DNA from: Burkholderiales bacterium
GTDB lineage: Bacteria > Pseudomonadota > Gammaproteobacteria > Burkholderiales > JAEUOS01
NCBI GenBank assembly: GCA_016790635.1
Contig: JAEUOR010000036.1
Location: forward strand, 78,335 to 142,334
DNA length: 64,000 nucleotides
Direction of reading: 5' to 3'
Part shown: piece by piece, positions 8,389-16,035 of the stretch
Position numbering within the stretch: position 1 is the stretch's first letter
Layout of the letters: the number at the start of each line of letters is the position of its first letter
Program-made: the position numbers and the translations under genes
The notes under the pieces: model-generated
Told to the model about the DNA's origin: nothing
Seen by the model: only the letters and a program-made list of their open reading frames with translations
The model's database searches: none

Positions 8389-9705
8389 TCAGATGCTTGA
8401 AAGTGGTATCGCAAAGGCAGCCCAAGAGCTGCGCGCAATTGTATGGGTTACCGTTGTTTGTGGAGTGGCCGAGCATCGATTCGCCGGGTCGCGAACCCAG
8501 TAGACGACGTTCTGTGCGGAAGGGTTAAAGTTCTCGACAATCGCGAGAACGTAGCTGTTCGAGTGATAGATAGCTTGTTGCCACTCGCGCGCAGTCAGTG
8601 CCGGCGAACATAGACCAAGCGAACTCTTTACCTCGACATAACGCTTCTGGGTTCCGCGCTGCGCGAATATGTCGTAGCCTAGCTGCTGTCGCGATACGAC
8701 ATGCGCGGTCCATCCTGCGGCTATGAGTGCGGACGCGGCGTATTGCTCAGCATCCCATCCGTTGTTCGTGTTCGGCGGCGCAATTGGAGATCCACCAAGC
8801 ACAGGTTGACCAATGACCGATGGCGCAACGGGCGCGGGCGTGGCGGCGAAGCTCGCGGCCGGTCCGTTGGAAGGAACTCTCGCGGCATTTCCAAGACTTG
8901 AGCCAGCAGACCATGCGGCCGAATTTGTCAGTCTTGCGTTTAGAGGATGAGACTTGGAGACATCAAAGTATGTCGATACCTCTTGCGCCGAAAGGTTAAA
9001 GTCCGATGCGAAATCAGCCAAAGAAACCACCGGCCGAGTCCCGACGCTTAGCCCCGGGTCTGCATCGTGGTAGAGAGCGACGATCAGGGGCAGTACCGGA
9101 ATACGAGATCCCCCGGGCGCGACGTAGGGCGCAAAGTTCGCTGAGTTCTGCAAGTCAGTCGCGGCGTAACCATTGCCGCCAGGATCAATACGGAGCCACT
9201 TTCTGTGACTCTCACTTCGATACGCAGCGCCTGTAGCGCAGAGTGAACATCTAGCGCCGGCTAGGCTCCCCGGCGTGATTGTTTGAAGATGCCTGCACTG
9301 ACTTCGGACTTGATTTAGAAACGTCGGACTGGACAACTCTGCAGCGGGTGCGTAGCAACCGATGCCCTTCTGCAAGTTGAGATTGTTTCGCCACGTGTTC
9401 TGGGCCGTTCTGTTCGCTGTTCCAACCAGCCCGGTCCGCGCCAGATAGTTACCCTCAAAAATTGAGAGAACGCACGAATTCGCTGGACGGGAAATCTTCG
9501 CGAAGAGATCGTCTAACAGAGATTGAAGCACCTCAGTCGCGATGAACGAACCCGAATACATGCTGGGGATGCTGTTCTGAAAGAACTTCATCCCTAAAAA
9601 TATCTGGACGAACCGTCCTCGAAACGCGCCACCAATTGACCGCTTGTGCTCGGCCAAACAGGTCAGGGCATCAGCGAAAAGCACCCCACTCGTCACTGGC
9701 ACCAT
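8389..9705 (-). CDS. Putative restriction endonuclease with C-terminal DUF3883/PD-(D/E)XK-type domain
   Basis: The protein is 438 residues. The C-terminal part (about residues 310-438) starts with GWDAEQYAASALIAAGW and carries QLGYDIFAQRG then YVEVKSS. This D-x(n)-E-x-K arrangement, in a DUF3883-like context, is the metal-binding core of PD-(D/E)XK nucleases. The N-terminal 300 residues are unlike anything I recognise; they include a CSLC pair in a cysteine-containing segment and a proline/alanine linker before the nuclease domain, so probably carry target recognition. The ATG at 9705 lies 4 nt after the stop of the m5C methyltransferase gene, so it is the last gene of the operon. The role as cognate nuclease rests on the motif plus its two methyltransferase neighbours. 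Confidence 0.7.
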   Translation of the reverse strand: MVPVTSGVLFADALTCLAEHKRSIGGAFRGRFVQIFLGMKFFQNSIPSMYSGSFIATEVLQSLLDDLFAKISRPANSCVLSIFEGNYLARTGLVGTANRTAQNTWRNNLNLQKGIGCYAPAAELSSPTFLNQVRSQCRHLQTITPGSLAGARCSLCATGAAYRSESHRKWLRIDPGGNGYAATDLQNSANFAPYVAPGGSRIPVLPLIVALYHDADPGLSVGTRPVVSLADFASDFNLSAQEVSTYFDVSKSHPLNARLTNSAAWSAGSSLGNAARVPSNGPAASFAATPAPVAPSVIGQPVLGGSPIAPPNTNNGWDAEQYAASALIAAGWTAHVVSRQQLGYDIFAQRGTQKRYVEVKSSLGLCSPALTAREWQQAIYHSNSYVLAIVENFNPSAQNVVYWVRDPANRCSATPQTTVTHTIARSSWAAFAIPLSSI

Positions 9706-9709
9706 AGCG

Positions 9710-10984
9710 TCAACCCGAACTGGGCAGGCGCTGCTGTCCAGCGCTGCGCAGATATTCTGCTGCAGACAGGCAACCTCGCATGAACGCTTGGTACTTTGTC
9801 CGCGGGACACTCGTGTAGGTCAGGTCACACCCATCCTGACCAGGAGACAGTCGCGGCAGATCATCGAGCGCATCTTGCACTGATACGGCGCGCGGCAGGT
9901 CAGCGAACAGCGCAGGCGCGGGCTGCAAAGATGTGACGGGAACGGGTGGACGCCAGTCAAGCCGGTTTCTGGCGCCGACCAGGATGACGCGCTTTCTCCG
10001 CTGCGGGATCGCGTACTGGTGTGCCGAAAGTATCGCTGAAGTGATGGACGGCATGACTGAAGAGAAGGCCTTCTGAATGGCTGCAAAAACACGACCGCTC
10101 TCCATGTTGAGCAAGCCAGTAACATTCTCGAAGACAAAGCCATCGGGGCGGGCGTTCTCAAGAAACCGCACATAGTCCCATGCGAGATGGTTTCGCGGAT
10201 CCTCCATCGACCGTTGATTGCCAGCGGTTGAAAAGCCTTGACACGGCGGTCCCCCCAACACCCAGAAGGGCCGCCCATCCGATCTTGCGCACTGTGCGGC
10301 GTTGAGCAATTTCTCGAACACCTCAGCGCTGGCGATGCTGCCTATGAGCACGTTGTCATGCACGTTCCTCGCATACGTGGACAGATAGGTTGCGTGAACG
10401 TCGTTCGCGATGACCGGCGTCCAACCAGCCCACTTGAAACCCAACCCCATGCCGCCAGCGCCGGAAAAGAGGTCTACGAAGACGCCAGCCGGCCCGAGCG
10501 ACTCTGCAATTTGATAGGCCAACAGTGGTGGTACCGCGTTGCCAATCTGGGTACTAATGGCTGTTTGTGAACCCAGAAACACAAAAGAGTCGGGAAAGCT
10601 CTGCAGGCGAGCCGCCTCGCGCAGCGAGAGGACTCGATCTTGTTCATAGTGGATATGGCAGCCGTTTCCTGGCCGACTGAAGTAGGTGCTGATGGTGTAT
10701 GCCGGGTCGCAGCGTCGCAACCTGCCGTAGTAGGTCGACCGACTGCCTTCACCGCGATTAAAACTCTCTCGCATTTGCTCGAGCCGCTTTGAAGGAATGG
10801 TATCGGGGATGTCCTTCCAATTGCCACCTTCGGGGACGCTCTTTACCATGCGCAAATCGAGTTCACTCAGCTTCGCTGACACGTGATTAGCAATTCCAGG
10901 GCCCCCTTCACCAATTTTTGCAATGGCGGACGACCCGCTCGGAGCGAAGATGCTCGGTTGCCAATCTAGAAGTTCGATGCTCAC
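9710..10984 (-). CDS. DNA (cytosine-5)-methyltransferase with circularly permuted motif order
   Basis: The protein is 424 residues. All hallmarks of m5C methyltransferases are present but rotated: the motif IX-X region (LSLREAARLQSFPDSF and then IGNAVPPLLAYQIAESL) comes first, followed by motif I DLFSGAGGMGLGF, motif IV GGPPCQGFS with the catalytic Cys, motif VI FENV and motif VIII QRRKR. This order is known from a few restriction-system enzymes such as M.BssHII. Start: GTG at 10984 overlaps the stop of the m6A gene as GTGA and removes 28 atypical residues of the longer frame. It methylates cytosine C5 in DNA. The short segment before motif IX and the tail after motif VIII are the only places left for target recognition. 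Confidence 0.9.
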   Translation of the reverse strand: MSIELLDWQPSIFAPSGSSAIAKIGEGGPGIANHVSAKLSELDLRMVKSVPEGGNWKDIPDTIPSKRLEQMRESFNRGEGSRSTYYGRLRRCDPAYTISTYFSRPGNGCHIHYEQDRVLSLREAARLQSFPDSFVFLGSQTAISTQIGNAVPPLLAYQIAESLGPAGVFVDLFSGAGGMGLGFKWAGWTPVIANDVHATYLSTYARNVHDNVLIGSIASAEVFEKLLNAAQCARSDGRPFWVLGGPPCQGFSTAGNQRSMEDPRNHLAWDYVRFLENARPDGFVFENVTGLLNMESGRVFAAIQKAFSSVMPSITSAILSAHQYAIPQRRKRVILVGARNRLDWRPPVPVTSLQPAPALFADLPRAVSVQDALDDLPRLSPGQDGCDLTYTSVPRTKYQAFMRGCLSAAEYLRSAGQQRLPSSG

Positions 10985-12720
10985 ACTAGATAGTAGGCTG
11001 GTTGGGGCTCGGCAACCAGCGTTGCCGACACGAATTTGCTCGCAGGATGCGCCCCACGCAACTCGCAATAGCTTTTCAAGTAATTCAGGCGCTCCGCGTG
11101 AGTCATCATGAAGCCATTGAGGATAGTCTCATACTCCTCCTCCGTCAGTCGATACAGGTTCTTAGCCACGTAAGCATCTACCTTAAACGCTGCGCTGTCC
11201 GCAGAAACTAGCGCCTCCCCCACAAGCAGCGCAAGGGCACCTTCCTGACGAAGTTGCACAAAACTCGGAACCGCGACTTTGCGCAATGAAGAGAGGGATA
11301 CATGGCCGGTCGCCAAGTGTGCGCGCAGCTGGAACTCGAAGCAGGTGGAGTTCATCACCCCTAGCAATGCGAGCAGTGGCGTTTCCGAGAAATCTTTGAA
11401 ATAGGCCACACCGAGCGAGTTCCCGGCAACGAAGCCTGCCTCGATCAAGGTGGCGATCATCCTTCGCTTTTGACTTAGTCGAGACACGTCGCGCCACGCG
11501 ATGCGACGCGCCTTTGTCGAGGGCGGCGGCGACCAACCGGGCCTCTCGATCGTTTGCGACGGCGCTTCGACAGTTGCGTATCGACCAATCATGCGACCTT
11601 TAATGAAGAGTGGCGCACGGCCACCATGTGGCCGTAACCATCGCGCGATGCCGGTTTCGTCAATCTCCCGACCCGCCCATAGCGGATCTGTGGCGCTTGA
11701 CTCAAGGTCAAGCCAGGTCGGAAAGCGTTGCGCCAACCCATTAATGAGGGCTATTGACTTCGCACCGAACGAAATCGGCATCACGAAGTCGACCTTGCGC
11801 AAGGCTTCTAGGTCGAGCCTGATCGAAGACTGCTCGAGACAACGGGTGGCGTTGTTGTGAGTTTCGACAGTCAACGCCTGTGCGGGCTCACCACGCACGG
11901 TCAACGCAACCGCGATTGACGCAACGTCCGCCGGCCCATACAGCTTAGCCTCGGCGGGGTAGTACGTCGCCAAATGCACGGCGTGTTTTGTCAACAAGTG
12001 TGCTCTCAACTCCGTCGTTTGGTCATCTGCCAGAAAGCTCGCTGGCAACACTACTCCGACAACACCTCCTTGCCGCGCAAGCGACAGGCTGGCCTCGAAA
12101 CCGACACGCGAGAGATTCGTTCCCCAACCCGCGAATTTCCTTCTCGGCTGCGATAACGGGTAGTGCCTACCGAGCCATTCGTCATACGATCGCATTTGGG
12201 AGACATATTTCGCCCTTCGAGTAGCAGCCAGTGCCGCTAGCTCTCTACGGTCGGGCTTGAGCAGTTCCCAAGGTGGGTTTGTCAATACCAGGTCGAAGCT
12301 GGCGCGCCTTTCCAATGCCTCCGAGAACGTGTCAAGAATCTTGAAAGTACAGCTCTGCTTGACACCGTGCCGTGCGGTGACGCCGTTCAGGCGCTCGCGA
12401 GCGTCTCTGAAGCCCACATCGTCGACATCCCAGATGGCGATGTCCCAACGAACATTGGGCAAAGCCGAACTGTTCCATCCTTCGATAAGCCACTCAATGA
12501 GTCGGCCATCACCCCCAAACGGGTCAAGAACGGAGATTGAGCGAACGGACGGATGGGCCCGGTAAAAGATCGTCGCAACTTGCTGAGCGAGTCGCCGACC
12601 GATCAGCTCACCCGTGTAGTAGCGGCCCGTTGCCCGCTTGACGAAGTGAGCCACATCGCGTCCACGCTCTTTGAGGTAGTCAAGATGTAGCAATCTGGTT
12701 TCCGCAAAGTTGAGTATCAA
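10981..12720 (-). CDS. Adenine-specific (N6) DNA methyltransferase, Alw26I/Eco31I/Esp3I-like
   Basis: The protein is 579 residues. Motif X-like RYYTGELIGRRLAQQ comes first, then motif I LDPFGGDGRLIEW and motif IV LTNPPWELL, the order of gamma-class amino-methyltransferases, followed by a long C-terminal target-recognition half. NPPW is characteristic of N6-adenine enzymes. Size, motif spacing and pairing with an m5C enzyme recall the type IIS systems Alw26I, Eco31I and Esp3I, which modify one strand at adenine and the other at cytosine. Start: TTG at 12720 is the best available codon; the frame is closed by TGA 30 nt upstream and has no ATG or GTG there. The gene is coupled to the next by a GTGA overlap. 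Confidence 0.85.
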   Translation of the reverse strand: MILNFAETRLLHLDYLKERGRDVAHFVKRATGRYYTGELIGRRLAQQVATIFYRAHPSVRSISVLDPFGGDGRLIEWLIEGWNSSALPNVRWDIAIWDVDDVGFRDARERLNGVTARHGVKQSCTFKILDTFSEALERRASFDLVLTNPPWELLKPDRRELAALAATRRAKYVSQMRSYDEWLGRHYPLSQPRRKFAGWGTNLSRVGFEASLSLARQGGVVGVVLPASFLADDQTTELRAHLLTKHAVHLATYYPAEAKLYGPADVASIAVALTVRGEPAQALTVETHNNATRCLEQSSIRLDLEALRKVDFVMPISFGAKSIALINGLAQRFPTWLDLESSATDPLWAGREIDETGIARWLRPHGGRAPLFIKGRMIGRYATVEAPSQTIERPGWSPPPSTKARRIAWRDVSRLSQKRRMIATLIEAGFVAGNSLGVAYFKDFSETPLLALLGVMNSTCFEFQLRAHLATGHVSLSSLRKVAVPSFVQLRQEGALALLVGEALVSADSAAFKVDAYVAKNLYRLTEEEYETILNGFMMTHAERLNYLKSYCELRGAHPASKFVSATLVAEPQPAYYLV

Positions 12721-12902
12721 TCGCGTGATTCTTGAAGCTGCGGTATTCAGTCACCTTAGATACTGCTTTCGAGCTGAGGCGCTTGATGCGCACGGATGCT
12801 TTGCCAAACGGATCGACACTGCCGAACCTCGCTCCGACGGACAAAATAGCCGACCATGGAGGATCGCCGCTCGAGCAACGGGGTAGGCGCACTCGCGCGG
12901 CG

Positions 12903-13220
12903 TTAAGCTCGTGCGCTTGTGGCGCACCCCCAGTTTGGCCAATTGTCGCCCTTGCTTCGATTGTTCTCCCACTGCAGCGGCTGAAGATTGTCGAGACTGT
13001 CGTACCCACCAGACACAACGGGTCGGATGTGGTCAATCTCCCAGCCTTCGCCTCCACTGGTGGTCTGCCCGTATTGGGCGAAGGTAATCCAGGCGCCGCA
13101 AACATCTTTCCGACGGACCCGAGGATCCTGCCCGGCAATGACCCTCCCCTTGTTCCACACGGCAATAACCTCCGCGTGGGTCCAGGCTCCACCACGATTG
13201 TTGGTGTTGCGATTTCTCAT
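12903..13220 (-). CDS. HNH endonuclease-domain protein
   Basis: The protein is 105 residues. The HNH core is GWEIDHIRPVVSGG followed by SLDNLQPLQWENNRSKGD: Asp-His, central Asn and final Asn with basic residues, all present. The usual CxxC zinc pairs are missing; only single cysteines are seen. The ATG at 13220 has GGGAG upstream and lies about 41 bp downstream of a LexA-like box. It precedes the m6A gene by 182 nt in the same direction. It may be a second restriction or nicking activity of the system, or an independent SOS-inducible nuclease. The family call is good; the role in the cluster is inferred. Confidence 0.8.
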   Translation of the reverse strand: MRNRNTNNRGGAWTHAEVIAVWNKGRVIAGQDPRVRRKDVCGAWITFAQYGQTTSGGEGWEIDHIRPVVSGGYDSLDNLQPLQWENNRSKGDNWPNWGCATSARA

Positions 13221-13260
13221 TTTTCCGCTCCCAAGCGCCGCCCAGCCTGCACTGCGTAAG

Positions 13261-13276
13261 CTGTACATTAAAACAG
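13261..13276. promoter_or_regulatory. LexA-like SOS box
   Basis: CTGTACATTAAAACAG fits the beta/gammaproteobacterial LexA consensus CTGT-N8-ACAG exactly, with an A/T-rich centre. It overlaps the -10 element of the island promoter, a position from which a bound repressor would block transcription. LexA binding is inferred from the match. Confidence 0.6.
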
Positions 13277-13303
13277 TATACAGACATCCAGCTCCGCCGC
13301 CAA
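13275..13303 (-). promoter_or_regulatory. Sigma-70 type promoter of the restriction-modification operon
   Basis: On the minus strand TTGGCG (13303-13298) and TATACT (13280-13275) are separated by 17 bp, a near-consensus promoter. Transcription would begin near 13268 and give a leader of about 48 nt before the HNH gene. The -10 overlaps the LexA-like box. Confidence 0.65.
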
Positions 13304-13536
13304 GGCAAGCGCACTCGTTGATCCTGAAAGCGGCACGAGCGATTTGCGTATCCTGTTGGCAGAAGGCGGCGACTTCATGCAGCCTAACTTGGCGCGCCGT
13401 TTCCAGAACTTGGAGGGCAGAATCGGTTGGAATGCCGCACAGTCACTAGACTTTTGATTCAAAATCGGGGAGCGGGTACATAATCCACTTTCCGGCATGA
13501 GCGGCAGCTCTTTGACCGGGACCTTTTGAGGAGCCG

Positions 13537-14322
13537 CTACTTCGCCGAGCTGTCAGCTTGTCTCCACCTAAGACCTTCGCTAGTCTTGCCGCGCGGCCGA
13601 TACTCCCCGGCCACCCACCCGTCGTACCCGAGCTCATCAATCAGGCGGAACAGGTAGGGGTAGTTGATCTCGCCCACGTCGGGCTCGTGGCGCTCGGGGA
13701 CGCCGGCGATCTGGATGTGGCCGACGCCGCCGATGTACTGGCGGAGCTTCATGGCTAGGTCGCCCTCGACGATCTGGCAGTGGTAGAGGTCCATCTGCAC
13801 CTTGACTTGGGCGCTGCCCACGTCCTTGCAGATGGCGTGCGCCTCGTCCTGGCGGTTGAGAAAGAAGCCCGGGATGTCGCGGGTGTTGATCGGTTCGATC
13901 ACCAGCACCAGGTCGCGGCCGGCGATCTGGCTGGCGGCCCAGGCCAGGTTTTTTACGTAGGTGGCGCGGTGTTCTTCGCGGCTGCAGCCGGGCTGCATCA
14001 GGCCGGCCATGACGTGCAGGCGCTTGTTGCCGAGGACATCGACGTATGTCATCGCTTTTTCGAACACGCGCCGGAATTCGTCTTCGCGGCCGGGCAGAGA
14101 GCCCACACCGCGCTCGCCCTTGGTCCAGTCGCCCGGCGGGCAGTTGAAGAGCGCTAGCGTCAGGTTGGCTGCGTCCAGCCGCGCTTTGATGTCTGCGGGC
14201 GCAACCTCGTAGGGAAAGAGGAATTCCACGCCCTTGAATCCGTCCTTGGCCGCGGCGGCAAAGCGGTCCAGAAATTCGTGCTCTTGGTACATCATCGACA
14301 GGTTGGCGGCGAACTTGGGCAT
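13537..14322 (-). CDS. otnI: Hydroxypyruvate isomerase family protein, probable 2-oxo-tetronate isomerase
   Basis: The protein is 261 residues, the full length of this TIM-barrel xylose-isomerase-like family. It contains [15 protein letters not shown] at the N-terminus, [17 protein letters not shown] with a metal-ligand Glu, [12 protein letters not shown] and the terminal VAGEYRPRG. In the genomic setting with a class II aldolase (OtnC-like) and a DUF1537 kinase (OtnK-like), the family interconverts 2-oxo- and 3-oxo-tetronate in erythronate/threonate catabolism. Hydroxypyruvate/tartronate semialdehyde isomerisation is the alternative. It is the last gene of a six-gene minus-strand operon, 19 nt after the Bug receptor. 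Confidence 0.82.
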   Translation of the reverse strand: MPKFAANLSMMYQEHEFLDRFAAAAKDGFKGVEFLFPYEVAPADIKARLDAANLTLALFNCPPGDWTKGERGVGSLPGREDEFRRVFEKAMTYVDVLGNKRLHVMAGLMQPGCSREEHRATYVKNLAWAASQIAGRDLVLVIEPINTRDIPGFFLNRQDEAHAICKDVGSAQVKVQMDLYHCQIVEGDLAMKLRQYIGGVGHIQIAGVPERHEPDVGEINYPYLFRLIDELGYDGWVAGEYRPRGKTSEGLRWRQADSSAK

Positions 14323-14341
14323 GGTCTTCTCTTGCGCGATG

Positions 14342-15352
14342 TCAGTCGAACTTGATCTGGGCGGCCTTGATGACGCCGGCCCACTTGGTCATCTCTGCTC
14401 CCGCCTTCGCGGTGGCCGCCTCGACGGTGCTGCCGGCGGTGACGATGCCCAGTGCCAGCAGGCGATCGCGCACTTCCGCCGTCTGCAGGACGGCGTTGGT
14501 CTCGCGGTTGACGCGGTCGATGGCTTCGCGCGGCGTGCCCGCCGGGGCGAACAGGGTGTAGTTGGTGGCGGATTCGTAGCCGGTCAGGCCCGCCTCGCTC
14601 ATGGTCGGCACGTCGGGCAGCATCGGCGCGCGCGCGCGGCTCGCCACCGCCAGCACGCGCAGCTTGCCGGCGCGGATGTGCGGCAGGTGCGCCGGCAGGC
14701 TGTCGATCGACATGGGCACGCGCCCGGCCAACAGGTCGGGCAGGAACTGCGCGGTGCCCTTGTAGGGCACGTGCACCAGGTCAACGCCGGCCATCTGCTT
14801 GAACATCTCCGCGTTCAGGTGCTGCAGGCCGCCGATGCCCGAGGACGCAAAGCTGAACTGCCCGGGCTTGGACTTGGCCAGCGCGATCAGTTCGGCCACC
14901 GTCTTGGGCGGAAAGTCGGCGTTGACCACCAGCACCACCGTGCCGTTGGCGACTTCCACAATCGGCACGAAGTCGCGGCGCATGTCGAAGGAGAGGTTCT
15001 TGTGCACGTGCGGCGCGATCGAGTAGTCGACCACGCTGCCCATCATCAGCGTGTAGCCGTCGGGCGCGCTCTTGGCGAGCGCCGCGGCGCCGATGGTGGC
15101 GCCGGCGCCGGGCATGTTCTCCACCGTGACCGGCTGGCCCAGGCGCGCGCTCAGGCGCTCGGCGAAGAGGCGCGAGACGGTGTCGACTCCGCCGCCCGGC
15201 GGGTAGGGCGCGATCATCTTGATCGGGCGCGCCGGCCAGGACTGCGCCAGCGCAGGTGCCGCGCCCAGACCCGCGGCCACGCCCAGGATCGCGAGCGCCG
15301 CTGCGGCTGCGAGGCGTGTGCAACGCAGGATGGGTGAGGAAAAAAAGGACAT
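14342..15352 (-). CDS. Bug/TctC-family periplasmic solute-binding protein
   Basis: The protein is 336 residues with a signal peptide (hydrophobic residues 12-33, cleavage after APALAQ). The mature part has all landmarks of the Bug family: [19 protein letters not shown], a [12 protein letters not shown] ligand loop, [17 protein letters not shown] and the C-terminal [14 protein letters not shown]. Such receptors bind small carboxylates, often for tripartite tricarboxylate transporters, but no TctA/TctB-like permease is encoded nearby. Position inside the tetronate operon suggests a sugar-acid ligand. The ATG at 15352 is the first that yields an intact signal peptide; 26 nt separate it from the aldolase stop. 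Confidence 0.92.
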   Translation of the reverse strand: MSFFSSPILRCTRLAAAAALAILGVAAGLGAAPALAQSWPARPIKMIAPYPPGGGVDTVSRLFAERLSARLGQPVTVENMPGAGATIGAAALAKSAPDGYTLMMGSVVDYSIAPHVHKNLSFDMRRDFVPIVEVANGTVVLVVNADFPPKTVAELIALAKSKPGQFSFASSGIGGLQHLNAEMFKQMAGVDLVHVPYKGTAQFLPDLLAGRVPMSIDSLPAHLPHIRAGKLRVLAVASRARAPMLPDVPTMSEAGLTGYESATNYTLFAPAGTPREAIDRVNRETNAVLQTAEVRDRLLALGIVTAGSTVEAATAKAGAEMTKWAGVIKAAQIKFD

Positions 15353-15378
15353 GAATGTAAGCCTTTCAGGTGTTGCCG

Positions 15379-16035
15379 CTAGCCATTGCGCTTGCGCAAC
15401 TCGTCCACCTGCTTTTGATCGAGGGCGCGAATGCGCCTGCCGTGCAGCAGCAGGAATAGTTTGGCCGTCTCCTCGAGTTCCTCGATGGCATCGGCCGCGG
15501 CGGCCAGCGTGCTGCCGGCGACGACCGGGCCGTGGTTGGCCAGGAGCAGCGCGTGGTGGCGGCCGGCGAAGCGACGCACGGCGTCGGCCAGCTTCAGGTC
15601 GCCGGGCGCGAAGTAAGGCACCAGCGGCAGGCTGCCGACGCGCATCACGTAGTAGGCGGTGATCGGCGGCAGCACGTCGGCGGGGTCGACATCGTCCAAC
15701 ACCGAGACGGCCACCGAATGGGTCGAGTGCAGGTGAATGACCGCACCGGCGGGCGCGCCGGCCGCAGGCCCGGTTCCGTTGCGCTCCTCGTACATGGCCA
15801 GGTGCAGGAAGCTCTCCTTGGAGGGCTTGTCGCCGGAGATGAGTTCGCCCTTCCAAGACAGCTTGGACAAGCGCGCCGGGTCGAGGCTGCCGAGCGAGGA
15901 ACCGGTCGGCGTCAGGAGCCAGCCGTCTTCGAGCTTGGCGCTCAGGTTGCCGGTCGAGCCGTGCGTGAGGCCGCGGTCGAAGAGCGACTTGGCCAGGCGG
16001 CAGATGTCCTCGCGCGCACGGGCTTCCGCACTCAC
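15379..16035 (-). CDS. otnC: Class II aldolase/adducin family, probable 3-oxo-tetronate 4-phosphate decarboxylase
   Basis: The protein is 218 residues, a single class II aldolase domain. Visible features are GLTHGSTGNLSAK (substrate phosphate loop), LTPTGSSLGSL, the metal-binding histidines in IHLHSTHS and LLANHGPVV. The OtnC branch of this family removes CO2 from 3-oxo-tetronate 4-phosphate to give dihydroxyacetone phosphate. The start is GTG at 16035, overlapping the stop of the kinase gene as GTGA, so the two are translationally coupled. The assignment to OtnC rather than a fuculose- or ribulose-phosphate aldolase rests on its neighbours. Confidence 0.85.
   Translation of the reverse strand: MSAEARAREDICRLAKSLFDRGLTHGSTGNLSAKLEDGWLLTPTGSSLGSLDPARLSKLSWKGELISGDKPSKESFLHLAMYEERNGTGPAAGAPAGAVIHLHSTHSVAVSVLDDVDPADVLPPITAYYVMRVGSLPLVPYFAPGDLKLADAVRRFAGRHHALLLANHGPVVAGSTLAAAADAIEELEETAKLFLLLHGRRIRALDQKQVDELRKRNG

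Larger units (their letters stand above)
8252..13536. other. Low-G+C restriction-modification island
   Basis: This segment separates an interrupted housekeeping-type gene from the tetronate operon. Its base composition and codon use differ from both flanks: 26 of the 60 bases at 9541-9600 are G or C, and TTG, AGA, ATA and CTA codons that are rare elsewhere in the window are common here. It encodes two DNA methyltransferases and two nuclease-like proteins on one strand. No integrase, transposase, flanking direct repeat or intact tRNA was seen at its ends, so the transfer mechanism is unknown. Acquisition by horizontal transfer is inferred from composition and content. Confidence 0.65.
13221..13536. 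other. Gene-poor stretch: island promoter, LexA-like box and a possible coding remnant
   Basis: About 315 bases without a convincing gene. The left part holds the promoter and LexA-like box of the island operon. On the plus strand, 13272-13457 is an open frame without a usable start codon upstream of a TTG at 13342. Its translation (for example DLRILLAEGGDFMQPNLARR) looks protein-like but matches nothing I recognise. It may be the 3' remnant of a gene cut by insertion of the island. The remaining 80 bases before the hydroxypyruvate isomerase-like gene show nothing further. Confidence 0.45.

Noticed and set aside
8279..8476. 65-codon minus-strand frame at the left end of the island
   Set aside because: It overlaps the 3' end of the nuclease gene out of frame and lacks a ribosome-binding site or similarity.
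12680..13195. 171-codon minus-strand frame spanning the HNH gene and the start of the m6A gene
   Set aside because: It overlaps the HNH core in another frame and has no protein-like features; the HNH frame has a ribosome-binding site and a conserved motif.
13440..13475. Sequence around CTTTTGATTCAAAATC that looked like a tRNA anticodon arm or attachment-site relic
   Set aside because: No acceptor stem, D-arm or T-arm could be built around it, and no second copy was found at the other island border.
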